Shown here piece by piece: positions 1 through 10,110 of a stretch of DNA of 64,000 bases. The stretch is taken from contig NGZR01000004.1 in NCBI GenBank assembly GCA_002197995.1, forward strand, positions 1,798,001 to 1,862,000, written 5' to 3'. The translations under genes were made by a program, and so were the position numbers. The stretch comes from Gaeumannomyces sp. JS-464 (Eukaryota; Ascomycota; Sordariomycetes; Magnaporthales; Magnaporthaceae). The notes under the pieces were generated by a model that was not told the DNA's origin, made no database searches, and was given only the letters and a program-made list of their open reading frames with translations. The first letter of the stretch is position 1. Each line of letters starts with the position of its first letter.

Positions 1-540
1 TTAGCATTAAAAAGCTCGCGTTTACTTTTAATAAGCCTATTTATAATGCCAAAGCGATAAGCTTAAAAGCTTACGAAAACGCCTCGTTCGCTAACTGCTT
101 TCGTACGAAGGCATTTATAAGCGGCGTAATCGTTATGCTAACGGGTGGTTTTGTTTATTAGCAATTAAAAAAGCAAACTTTTGTAACGAACGTCGACGAC
201 GAAAGCGGAGTTCGTTAACCTTTTACCAACGGGCCGGGCTTTGCTTTGGATTAAAAGCATTTTAAAGGAAACTAAATACCTTTAGCGAAAAACTTTCGTG
301 GTATATACGAATAGCGCTAACGCTTAAGCGACGGTGCTAAACCCGTTGGAATTAGCCCGCACCCGCATAATCGACCTCCGCTATAAGTGGGTAATCGATA
401 TTGTAAAGCGTTAACTTTTTACCTTTAAGCTCGTTGGCACGGCCAATATAAAGGCGGACGGTTTTACGAAGGGCTTAACGGCGGAGGGATAAGCGAGGTT
501 TATTGTTTAGCTGGGAATGCAGCAAATGCCGCAGTAAACG
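1..540 (+). mobile_element. Ty1/copia retrotransposon relic (RNase H end of pol), RIP-damaged
   Basis: Read in frame 1 from about position 181, the sequence gives the C-terminal RNase H part of a copia-type polyprotein. A degraded STTEAE-like segment is followed by 'ELARTRIIDLRYKW', then 'KADGFTKGL' and a final LGM motif. These match the order of the copia family (ART.HID.RY, ADG.TK.L, LGM). The frame is broken by TAG at 283, TAA at 325, TAA at 412, TAA at 490 and TAG at 508. Each falls where the family normally has Gln or Trp, as expected from C-to-T changes. A one-base slip lies near 180; upstream of it a GGFVY-like stretch of the same domain is readable in another frame. The 5' part of the element lies outside the window. 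It is inactive. Family assignment is firm; RIP as the cause is inference. Confidence 0.8.
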
Positions 541-621
541 GCTTATAGGAAAACCAGGGAAACACCACGGATTTGGAGGGTTACTACGTAAATGCGGGCT
601 CGTAATTTAGGGCCGTTGCAT

Positions 622-645
622 GGCCTACGGGGGGGTGTTAAAGGT
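622..645 (+). other. Candidate polypurine tract and 3' LTR start
   Basis: Seven consecutive G residues at 629-635 are followed at once by TGTTA. A purine run directly 5' of a TG dinucleotide is the usual layout where plus-strand priming meets the 3' LTR. It lies about 90 bases after the end of the copia pol relic, as expected. The far edge of the LTR could not be found because no second LTR copy is in the window. Confidence 0.45.
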
Positions 646-1995
646 GGCCTGGAGTTACGTGGGTGGCAACTGGTGCCCCACAGCTTTAGGCCTATGCACT
701 GGCCCTGGTATTTTGGCCTGCGCGCGCCCTAGCCCGCGATCCAGTAAAGTAGCCAAGCAACAGCAACAATCACCAATCACTTTGGGTGCCTGTCGCCGCG
801 CACCTCCATCAACCACCTACTTACCGTCACTGGCCGGTAATTGAAGCCTCATTTTCCGACTTGAAAATGGCCCAATGTATTGGAATTTCCACACATCTTC
901 TTTGAATTCAGTGATGCCGGCGGCAAGCCCAAGGCCAAGCACAAGGTTAATTGGGTACGCAACCTCGTTCGCGTAATGGATGCCCGTTACGACAATGGAA
1001 TGGCAAGTGCGGGTGCCAATGCGTCCCAGCTATTAGGTGGCTGTGGTGCCGCATGCCATTTTCATCATAGCCATCATGACACGGCACTTCACGTCGGCGA
1101 CCAGACGAGAGCGAGGTCAGCGACGCACCTTCCCTCTATCCGCGGACAGGTACTTCCCACCCCAATGGGCAGGCGCTCATTCCCCCGCCCCGCAGTTTTA
1201 CAGCCTCAGTCCACTCCTGTTTCTTCTCCTTGGTCGAGGCCATCCTCAGGCAAACCCGGCGAGGCTTTGCTCGTTTACATTTTTAAAGCATCCGGGCCAC
1301 CCACATACACCCGTGCCTCCCACGTCACCACCAGCGTCAACCGTTAAAGTTTACAGCAGCAGGTGTCCTCGGCAGCCTGTTTCGTGTTTAGCCAGCTCCC
1401 TATTCTATCCATCTAATTCCTTTGTCGGTGTACGCTCGCTACCCTCGTCGGCTCCCCGACAGCGAGCCCGTTTGCCTTGAGGTGTTCCATTTGGGGTCCC
1501 GCGCGCCGTTTTCTTCTCTTTTTTTACGCCCAGCACCCGCTAGGCCGGCTTGCTACGACGGCAATCCCGTCTGGCCCGACCATGTGCAGCTAAGGCTTGC
1601 GTACCTTGTGCATCCAAGCATTAAAAAAAGGAAAGAAAAAAGAAAAAAGAAAAAAGAAAAAAGAAAAAGAAAAAAGAAAAAAGAAAAAAGAAAAAAGAAA
1701 AAAGAAAAAGAAAAAAGAAAAAAGAAAAAAGAAAAAAAGAAAAAAGAAAAAGAAAAAAGAAAAAAGAAAACAACAAATGTTGTGGTTAGAGTTCTGACTT
1801 TATGCTGTATTTATTGTCTAGGTATCTGCGCAAGTCTAAGCAAGCTCCAGTTCATCATGCACCTCGAAGACGAGGTTCGGCTGGAAACCTGAGGACCTAT
1901 GTAGAATGGGAAATTTAGAGCTTTGGGGCCGGATATAACCCACCACGAGCCGCCGGCTCCCAAGCTCAACGGCAATCCCATCGTACACCTTGAGT
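641..1995. other. Gene-free stretch: presumed LTR remnant and flank
   Basis: No convincing coding region is seen. The first part is probably the 3' LTR of the copia relic. The rest is unique sequence with open frames of low complexity, plus the long A/G-rich tract listed separately. Confidence 0.4.
1623..1770 (+). repeat. A-rich purine microsatellite of G(A)5-7 units
   Basis: About 148 bases of pure A and G in irregular units of GAAAAA and GAAAAAA. It creates artificial lysine-rich open frames that should not be annotated as genes. The opposite strand is a polypyrimidine tract. Confidence 0.9.
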
Positions 1996-3632
1996 TCAGA
2001 TACCATCAATAAGGGGGCTGAGGCCCTGAGGAGTGCCAAGCCTATCCTCGAAGAAAAGTCTGAGCCTCTCCAGCTTCGCACGGTCCGTCATCCACTCTCG
2101 GAAATACGTGCTGCGAGCCCCGTTAGCTGGTGTTCTTCGAGGCGCGCGGGATAGCCACGTCCCCCGCGCGGCAAGATATAGGTACTCACATGTTGGTGCC
2201 GGGCATGTCAAAGATGGCGGGATACCCTGCGGGAGGGTCGACGTCGCGCCGCACGGGCCAGGATCCACGGGTCGCCTGCCACTCCTTGGAGAGCATGTAG
2301 TTGTGCAGCAGCTTCGCGCACTCGGGTGAGGAGCGTCCTTGGGGATGGCAGCAAGCTGGAACCAGGTGACGAACGAGCCCTGCACCGGGTGCGAGACGTT
2401 GATGTTCTTGGTAGGGAATAGGCCGTCGGACGTGAAGCTCGCGGCCCACTGGGACTTGGGGTCGGCCATGACCGTATCCGGAGTGCGCGTGCCGCGGACC
2501 CAGCGTGGGTTCTGCGCCACCAGCTTCTCGAACCACCCTTGCCGTACTGCTGCATACTATAGTTTTGGTGGGTCGTCAGTTCTGGTATGATCTCACAGTC
2601 GTTCCGCCCCCACACACTGACACCAAAGAGGCAACTTACACCAGGTCGAAGGCTGCAATGGTTCGAGGTTAGCCATTTACATCCTGGTTGCTAGGTAACA
2701 GGGAACAGGAGACTTGAGGGGGCATAGGAAGATCCTAGCGGAGAGCGGACAGGAAACAACGAACCGTACTGTGACGTTGGGTTTTCCGGCAGTCAGCTTA
2801 TTATATCCATTGCTTGGAGAAGGGAGCAAAGATGCTTACGAGGACAGCATCGTCATCCGAAGGGTGAGTCAGCACCAGCTTGTCCTTGAACTCCGGACGG
2901 AGCCAATCGTTCCATTCTATCGGCGCCTGGATCCCGGGGAGCTTGTCCGTGTTCCACTTGCCCGACCAGCCCACGGTCAGGACGCCGTAGAAAGCGGCAC
3001 GGACGTCCCGCATAGGCGGATAGATCATCTCAAATCCGTTGGGCGCGTAGTGGAGGAGGGCGCCCTGGTCGACCCAGCCTGGAAACCTATCCACGGTTTG
3101 GAACGCGATCGAGTCCGTCGTCACATTACCGGCCGCGAGTTGCTCGTCGAACCTGATGGCATGGTATTTGCTCAGGTCCATTCAGGTCCAGGGTGATTCC
3201 GGGCCTGGTAGGGGGTGGAAAGTCAGCATTGACAAAAGGGGGGCGACGAAGGGGAAGAGAAGAGAAAAAAAAGAAAAAAAAAAAAAAAAAAAGGTGAACG
3301 ACATACCAGCGCGCCTCGAATTCGCGTTTCAAGGCATCCTCATCTCCCTGTTGTCAGAGGGCGTTGTGCCACCCGTCAGTCACCGGCCAATAAGTGTGGT
3401 TTCGCTTTTAGCCGCGATGTGCGTGCAGTGGGAATCCACAAACCTTTTCGTCCCCGCCCATCCATTGCGAGCACCGGCCACCCTCAGCCAAGGCGGCCTT
3501 GTAGATCTCCTCGATGGGGCGCGTCTCCTTGATGTAGCCTCCGTTGAACCCCAACAGCTGGTCGTAGGACCACACGCGCCCAGCCACCAAGGCCACCGTC
3601 ACGAGGGAGCGGAAGCATAGCTTTCCTATCAA
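1996..3632 (-). CDS. Extracellular solute-binding (periplasmic-binding-like) protein, frame-disrupted
   Basis: The protein resembles the bacterial ABC-importer solute-binding family 1 (Fe3+/polyamine type), also found as secreted proteins in some filamentous fungi. A hydrophobic N-terminus (SLVTVALVAG) is followed by SYDQLLGFNGGYIKETR, a middle part with KYHAIRFDEQLAAGN and a C-terminal PRWVRGTRTPDTVMADPKSQ. Introns are visible at 3443-3348, 3306-3205 (holding a long T run on this strand) and from 2839. More lie near 2640-2560 and before the last exon, which encodes REWMTDRAKLERLR and stops at 1996. The frame is broken several times. A 10-bp tandem duplication lies at 3171-3190, one-base losses near 2530 (KGWFEKL) and 2327 (HPECAKLL), and a frame mismatch around the splice at 2839/2652. 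The only nearby ATG (3618) is out of frame with the signal peptide, so the start is uncertain or lies in an upstream exon. It may be a pseudogene or may suffer consensus errors. Confidence 0.65.
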
Positions 3633-5564
3633 GGAATGAGAGGATGGAGAGACGTCGAAGCGTGCAAAGGTCGAGGATGGCAGAGCGAGTGGCTGGCTGG
3701 AGATATGCTGAAGCCGCAGGTGCCTGGCCGAGCGGGCTGGCCTGGTGCTGTTCCGAGGGCATGGTGTGCGTCCTTTTTATATCTGCCAAGCAGAGTCTTC
3801 AGGGCCCCGTTGCTCGCAGTCGATGGCCCCGTTGGACGTGGCCCGGTCTGCCGCATCCGACATGGGGACCTAGTTCACTCGGATTCTTTGCGAGGGCGAA
3901 GTCCCTACCCAGAGACCAAAACCCCTGCCTGCTGCGTAAGTAGTGCAACTAGAACTCTGAGATTTACCCCCGTGGCCCCTCTGTCATTGCGGCACCGGCG
4001 GTGTATGTAAGTGGCAGGTGTGGTCTCTGGATGCTACACACACACCCTGGCTGGCCGACGATTCATGCAGAGGTCGGTCCACGGGACGAGCTAGAACGCG
4101 GCGGCAAAATTAGTTTGGACCGGGGCAGGTATTCTCGGGCTCAAACCCTCTGGCCACTGCCGGGAGAGGGGCGGGAGGAGGACGTGCGACATCCGCCAAC
4201 GTCTCCGCAGCAACACAGCGAAGCGGGAGAAACAAAAATCATCGTCATTGCCTCCAAGAACTGGATACCTAGGCAGGTACCTGCTGCCCGTGTTGACGAA
4301 GCGCGCGTGATGGGGTCGTTCAAGGTTCAGGCCCCTTTTCCCGCGTCCCCACGGACATGGCATGAGCGCCCGACGAATTGATGGTCCAATAGGCAGTTGG
4401 GATCCGCACCACCTCCGGATCTCAAGTCTCTGGCTGGGCAGGCGCGGGGACTCGGGGCGCCACAGGAGCGGTTCGTTTTCCCCTATTTGACCGCGCCCCT
4501 CCCCGTGCCGCCCGGCCCGGACCATCAAAAATCGCCTGCGGGTGCGGCTGCGGCGCGTCCCTTTCTTAGTGCGCATGGCCCCTATAATGGCCGAGCTCGG
4601 ACTTGACTCTCGCGGTCGCACTGATGGCCTCTCAGTCGCATCGGCCTCGCGGGTGTAACGCCCACCCCTACGGTAGGGCACTGGAGCGCGAGGAAGTCGC
4701 CAGCCTCGCCTCGGTGGACTACCAGAGACGGGTTGAGTGAAGGTAAACGAAATAAAGAAAGAAAAGATCGCAAGAAAAAAAAAGTGTGAAAAAAGGGGCG
4801 GCGGCGACAGTCGTTCTCGCAGATCAAATATGGATTCTTTCCCAATTAGGCCATATATCCGATACGATTTTCGACACAGAAAATGGCACCAAAGTGTTGA
4901 ACCTTCACCTTGTTTTCCGGCCCAAATTGCGAGCTGCGTTGCGTACCCTCTCGGCGATGCCCAGGCCAGGGGGTCTGCGGGAATAAAGCTGGCGATGCTT
5001 GCTGGAAGGGAGGTACGCACGCACGTGCCGTGGGACTTGCAGAAGCGGGACGCAACGCCGGTGGATCAAGCGATCGGGGGAAACAATATCGCTACACCTC
5101 TGCCCTGCCACCTTCCGCCTTGGTCCCGCGATATACGGTCGCGGCGCCAGGATCGACGGCATTTGCATGGCAGGTGCCGGGCACGAAGCGCGAAACCGAC
5201 GGGGGGAAATGAGGGCGGGGGATTTAATCTCGATCCGCCGCTCTCTGGCCCCATCCGCTTCCGAGCAAAAGGCGGTGTTTCGACTTCCCCATATTCTCCA
5301 TGCGCGTCTTGGCTCACCGACTCTGCCGGAAATGGTGGTTGGGAGACTACTGTGTATGCGAGGCCCGTGATGCCCGTGATGCCGCGCTGCCGAATTTTCG
5401 AGTGGGCTCCAGCTTGCAGGTTTTGTGACATGGGGTATGGTATGTATGGTGCGACTTGTGGCGCCTTTTTAAGCCATCGCGCCAAATCTGCAGCCGAGAG
5501 TAGAAAGAAGAAAGGTACGTAGAGGGAACGTGGGGCAACGGGATCCCCGAGCGGCTGTCCAAAT
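3633..5564. other. Intergenic region upstream of the solute-binding gene
   Basis: About 1.9 kb with no gene I can support. Long open frames on both strands here have arginine/proline/serine-rich composition and no recognisable domain or exon pattern. The stretch should contain the promoter of the minus-strand solute-binding gene. No clear TATA or terminator was identified. Confidence 0.4.
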
Positions 5565-7320
5565 GTCAAGCCCTGCGCCGCAGGTCGATTATTTTCTGCA
5601 GCTCGAGCGTCCCCTTGGCTCCCCAGCCGAAGGACCCGAGCCACACTTGGCCGTACGGAAGTATTACCAGCCCATGCTCGTTGGTCCAGATCCACAGCGG
5701 TGAGGTGGTCGGCCCAGCTGTCGTAGAGGAGCCTCAGGGCCCCGAGCAGCAGTCCCAGATTCTCCTCCTTCTCCAGGTTAATTTCCTTTTGCGTCTTCTT
5801 CCTTCCGCTGCCGCCTTCTTGCCACCCCCAGCCCTGCCCTCGGCTGTGTCCTCCTCCTTGACGTCCACGTCAGGAGCCACCGTCGGCGGCGACGCCGTGG
5901 CGAAGCTCCGCAGCAGATAGTTCTTCGCAGACTCGGGTCTGTGGATCTGCATGCCCACCACAGTGGTCTCGTGGTGTCTGGCAGCAGACCCGAAGCCTCT
6001 GGACGTTGACTTGGACCTCACAGCCTCAACATCTAGCCCCAGACAGCCTCACCACCCAGGCCTGCATCGGCGCCCGTCAGCCTCATACGTTCCGCAGCGC
6101 GCCCCTGACGCAGTTTCGCATGAGCCTGAACCGGTCTGGGCCGAGAAACTTCCCACCGAACCACCTGGTCAATACAACCAGGGTATCGGAGGCATCCGCG
6201 TCGCGCAGCATCTGCAGAATCAACGCGCCACAGCCAGTCTCGCCATCATCGAATTTTTCCTCTACAACCCTGTCGGAGCCTAGAGGCCTCACACGGTAGG
6301 CCCAGGCGTTGTGTGTCGCAGTTTTGAGATGGGGGTACTTGGCCATCAGGGACGACATGAGTTTCTTTCGCTCCGCCGGGTCCGTCATGTGTGTAGCCCT
6401 GGCAACGAAAGTCGACTCCTTGAGCGAAATAGACTGACTCGTGGACCAAGCAAGGAGCTGTCGCGGTTGGGGGGCCACTGGAGCTGTGACCGGCTGCTGT
6501 GTCTGACTCCGGCTCTCCAGCTTGACGGGCTGTGATGCGAGTGGCTCAGATTTGACTGGATTGTTGTGGGCCGGAGCGCCGTCGCCGCCCTCAGCTCCGG
6601 CAGCCGAGTCGGTAATGATCTCCTCCCCATTCCACGTATAGCCGCCGCGTTTCAAAACATGAATCTCGCGACCCATAATGCGGACCTTGGGCTGGCCCTC
6701 GCCCCAGCCCTCCCGTTCCGCGGGCGCCGCATTCTCGATCCCGAGGCTGTGGGCCTTGTAGCGCGAGTTGGCCGCGACCACGGCCTGGGCATGCTGAGGC
6801 GGCTGCTCGGCGGCTGCTCCGGCATCGTGTAGCGCAGTAGCTCGACGGCGAACGCGAGGACCAGCGGCGCCCGGTTGGTCTCCAGCGCCGTGGACGCGAT
6901 GCGCCCCTCGTCCGTGTCCACCGGCAGCGCCAGCGACCTTTCGAGCTCGTCCGGCGTCATCTGCTCCGGCATGCCGAAGAGCCCTCGCTCTTCCGCGCCG
7001 GAGCCGCCAGGGCGCGGCCGCTTGTTCGCAGCGCCGCCGCTGGCCCCAGAAGCCGCGCGCTTGCCGCCTGCCGCGTCAGCCCCGGTGCCAGCGCCGTCCC
7101 GCTTGACAGCAGCCTTGCATGCGTTGTGCAGCGACCGCGCGGCCTTGGCGTCTAGGACGGCTTGCTCTACGTCGGTGAGCGCAGCCTCGGCGACCTGCCG
7201 GATGCTCTTGAGCCCGATCGCTTGCAAGGCTTTGACATGAGACATTGCCTGGAGCATCGGCAATTTCCTGGCGCCGACCAGCAGGCGCAGCAGCTCTTGC
7301 ACGTCGTGCTGGGTAGCCAT
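5565..7320 (-). CDS. IMPACT (UPF0029) domain protein with novel N- and C-terminal regions
   Basis: ATG at 7320. Residues about 1-75 form a helical region with 'LQAIGLKSIRQVAEAALTD', which looks like a helix-hairpin-helix. A Gly/Ala/Lys-rich linker with a basic KRPRP patch follows. A conserved block then reads LETNRAPLVLAFAVELLRYT, SSRLSM, QAVVAANSRYKA and GQPKVRIMGREIHVLKR. The IMPACT domain comes next, with FVARATHM, AWAYRV, DDGETGCGALIL and LTRWFGGKFLGPDRF. This domain is shared with Yih1/IMPACT, which regulates Gcn2, but the usual RWD domain is absent. A one-base loss near 6789 splits the frame between SSRLSM and QAVVAANS. After the IMPACT domain, coding character continues (HRPESAKNYLLRSF; EKEENLGLLLGALRLLYDSW; EHGLVILPYGQVWLGSFGW) to a TGA at about 5565. 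At least two frame changes and probably an intron (GTATGA donor near 6085) lie between. The C-terminal part could be a separate gene. Confidence 0.6.
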
Positions 7321-7947
7321 GACGAGCGGGTAAATGATGGAGATGGCAATTGACTCAAAAGGAGGCTATTTCATCTTCCTGTTTTACCCACGATGCACTC
7401 CCTCACAATTAAGTTGAGGTTAAGGTTAATGTTTTGGCAATCGCAGGATGTCGTCATTCGAAGCTCTTGGTGCGTGACAGTCGACCATTCCGCCGTGTTT
7501 ATTCACACCCCCTGGCTCCACGTGAGTGAATGCGGAAAGCGCATTGACCACCTTGGCTGTGCCCCTGACAATGAGCGCAAAAAGAGGCGCGCGATTCAGT
7601 CCTGGCTGCAGGCCATGAGTCGGCGCCGATGGAGGCTGATGGAGCTCGCAACCCCCGCCAAGACCTTCAACCCGGACCAGCCATCAAATGACCTAGCAGG
7701 GCGGTCCCTTTCAGGGACAAGGTCGACACTCAAAGCCGAACCTTTTCTTCATCTCTGCACGCATAATCCCAAGTGGGTTGAATGAAGAAATACAAAGACC
7801 AAGGTTAAACGAAATGCTGCTGTGGAGATTACCAAAAACTGTCATAGTTACATCTAAAATCCAACGCGAGTCTAGACATAGGCAGACACAAGCTCCTACA
7901 CCTCGTGTACTCCTCCATCATCCCAGGCTCACAGGCCATGGCCTGCT
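7321..7947. other. Intergenic spacer between two minus-strand genes
   Basis: About 630 bases between the nitronate monooxygenase stop and the IMPACT-protein start. It should hold the terminator of the former and the promoter of the latter. No gene or distinct motif is seen. Confidence 0.4.
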
Positions 7948-10110
7948 CTACAACTTGCTCTCCGGCTTGAGAAGCGCAAGTTTCTCCCTAAGCGCCTGCT
8001 CAGCCTCGCGCTCGATCCTTGGAACGAGCTCCGCACAGGTTGGGATATCGTGGATTAGGCCGATTACTTGGCCAGCCGTCCAAACACCGTAGTCAGGGTC
8101 CCCATTGATAAAGACTTGTTTCCCCCGGGCACCACTAACTAGGGGTGCAATCTCGGAGAATTCGCCCGTCGTGCTCTCGCGCTCGACCTTGATGGCCTCC
8201 TCAGCCACCTTGTTGCGGTAGAGGCGGGTGGTGTTGCGCCAGCGCCGGAGGAGAAGGGCCGTGTCCGTCTCGCTGGCCCGTACGATCTCCTTCTTGATGT
8301 TTTCGTGAATGGGGGCCTCGACGGTGCACATGAAGCGGGTGCCCATGTTGACTCCACAGGCGCCCAGACAGAGCGCCGCGGCCAGGCCTTGCCCGTCGGC
8401 GAAGCCGCCCGACGCGATGAAGGGAACCTTCAGCGCCTGTCGGGCCCGGCTGAGCAGAATGAAGTTTGTAATGTCCGACTCGCCCACGTGCCTAGTTGGG
8501 CGGGTGATTGCGCCGCATGGTTAGCAAAAGCGCAGAAAAATGGCAAGCCGGGATGAATACGACAGCTGGGGGTGGAGACGAAAGAAGATCATGACGGCTA
8601 GACTGCCATCTGGTTGGTTTGGCAATGAAGGACAACCGGCGCGAGAGCGGGTGGCAAGGGAGAAATCAAGGACAGGAGACGGCTTCCAGCAGTAGTGCAG
8701 CGGAGACTACGCGAGAACGGGCCAGTCGCGAGAGAGATGAAGAGATAGAGGGGTTGCTTGACTGCCGGGTAGAGAGGCAGTGAGTCCGTTGGGCAGCAGT
8801 CTAGCGGTGGCGGCAAGATTCCGCAGGACCCTATGCCGTGCATCTAGGTCCCCTCTTGGACGTTTGTGTCTCGTTGCGACACGTCGTGTCGGAATCATGC
8901 AAACACCCGTCTTACATGGGAAGGCGAGGAAGGCGAAGAGAGACAAGGCAGGAGCGGCATAGAACGAAAAGGGGAAAGCAGAAAGGCGGGAGACAGAAAG
9001 GTGACAGAAAGGTGACATCAACATTGACTTACCCGGCACACTCAAAGCCGTCAATGGACAGAAAATCGACACCCATCTTGATGGCGCTCTCGGCATGTCG
9101 GATGGTAGTGCACTTGTGCAGCACAATTATACCGGCCTTCTTCAGCGCGGCAATGACGGGGCCCGGGCTGTTGCCGGCAGTCTCGACAATCTTGATGCCC
9201 TCCTCGACAACGACGCGGACGTAGGCCGGGTAGTCAGGGGGCACCATGGACGGCAGCAGCGTCAAGTTGACGCCAAAGGGGTTCTGCGTTAGGGTCCTGC
9301 ACTTGCGAATCTCCTGCCGCAGCTCCTCGGGCGTCGGGAAAATGAGCGCCGTGATGATGCCCAGACCGCCGGCGTTGGACACGGCAGATGCGAGCGAGGC
9401 GTAACCTGAAGCGGCGCCGAGCGCGACGGAGGTGGTCGCCCACTAGGTTAGCCGCATTTTCTTTCCAGTGGCGCGTCCACTCCTGAGCCCGAGTGATGGG
9501 AGCGGCATGGCCGGCGGCTTGCCGCTCGTAAGGTATGAATGCCGCGCATAAGTAGGTAGGTAGCCAGCCGCCAGCCCGACAGCCAATTGGCGTCTAAGCC
9601 AGTGCCTGGACCCCCCTCGGCGCCATTCCAAAAGGGTTGACATGCATGCGCGTATGCGTATGCTCATCGTCCCGCATTACCTCGCGCACCCCCTGCCTTG
9701 CTCGTAGCATCTCCCGATAGGAGACGGCGGGAGAAGAGGAAAAGACAGTGTCACCGACGAGAAAACAGAGCACAAAGCTCGACGCGGAGAAGCACGAGGC
9801 ACGAGGGGTGGGTCTGGGCATAGGGCAGACATGCAGGAGGGCGGCGGATCGGCGGCCGGAATGCTCGTTGAGAGGAGAAAAAAAACGAGAAAAGGAAAGA
9901 AAAAAAACAAGCAGAAAAAAGATAGCAAGGGGAAAAGGGCGGTCATACCAACATGCATCATGCCACCCTGTACGACCGGGACTGGTTTAACAAAATAGCC
10001 GTCAGAATAGAGTCACCGATTGGGCACCGCATCGACACCTGCATGGCCGGAACTCCAGGGCTCCCACTCTTGATCCCAAGCCGCCTCGTAAGCTCGGTAT
10101 CGAACGGCAT
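7948..10110 (-). CDS. Nitronate monooxygenase (2-nitropropane dioxygenase family)
   Basis: FMN-dependent enzyme that oxidises alkyl nitronates to carbonyl compounds and nitrite; usually cytosolic or peroxisomal detoxification. Four exons give an exact 330-residue frame: 10110-10068, 9981-9949, 9405-9033 and 8491-7948. The joined exons read MPFDTELTRRLGIK, then IPVVQGGMMHVG, then YASLASAVSNAGGLGI, the classic FMN-domain start. Further on are ESAIKMGVDFLSIDGFECAG and the phosphate-binding stretch SGGFADGQGLAAALCLGACG followed by NMGTRF. All junctions are GT..AG and phases agree, so this gene is intact. Introns 2 and 3 are 543 and 541 bases, far longer than the 55-120 bases of other introns here, and hold nothing recognisable. 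Function by family is firm; the in vivo substrate is unknown. Confidence 0.88.

Noticed and set aside
1422..1892. Lysine/arginine-rich open frames over the A-rich tract
   Set aside because: They are only a reading of the GAAAAA microsatellite; no protein-like sequence outside it.
4091..5522. Open frames of 309 (minus) and 261 (plus) codons in the 3.6-5.5 kb spacer
   Set aside because: Composition is random-like, they overlap on opposite strands, and no domain, start context or exon pattern supports either.
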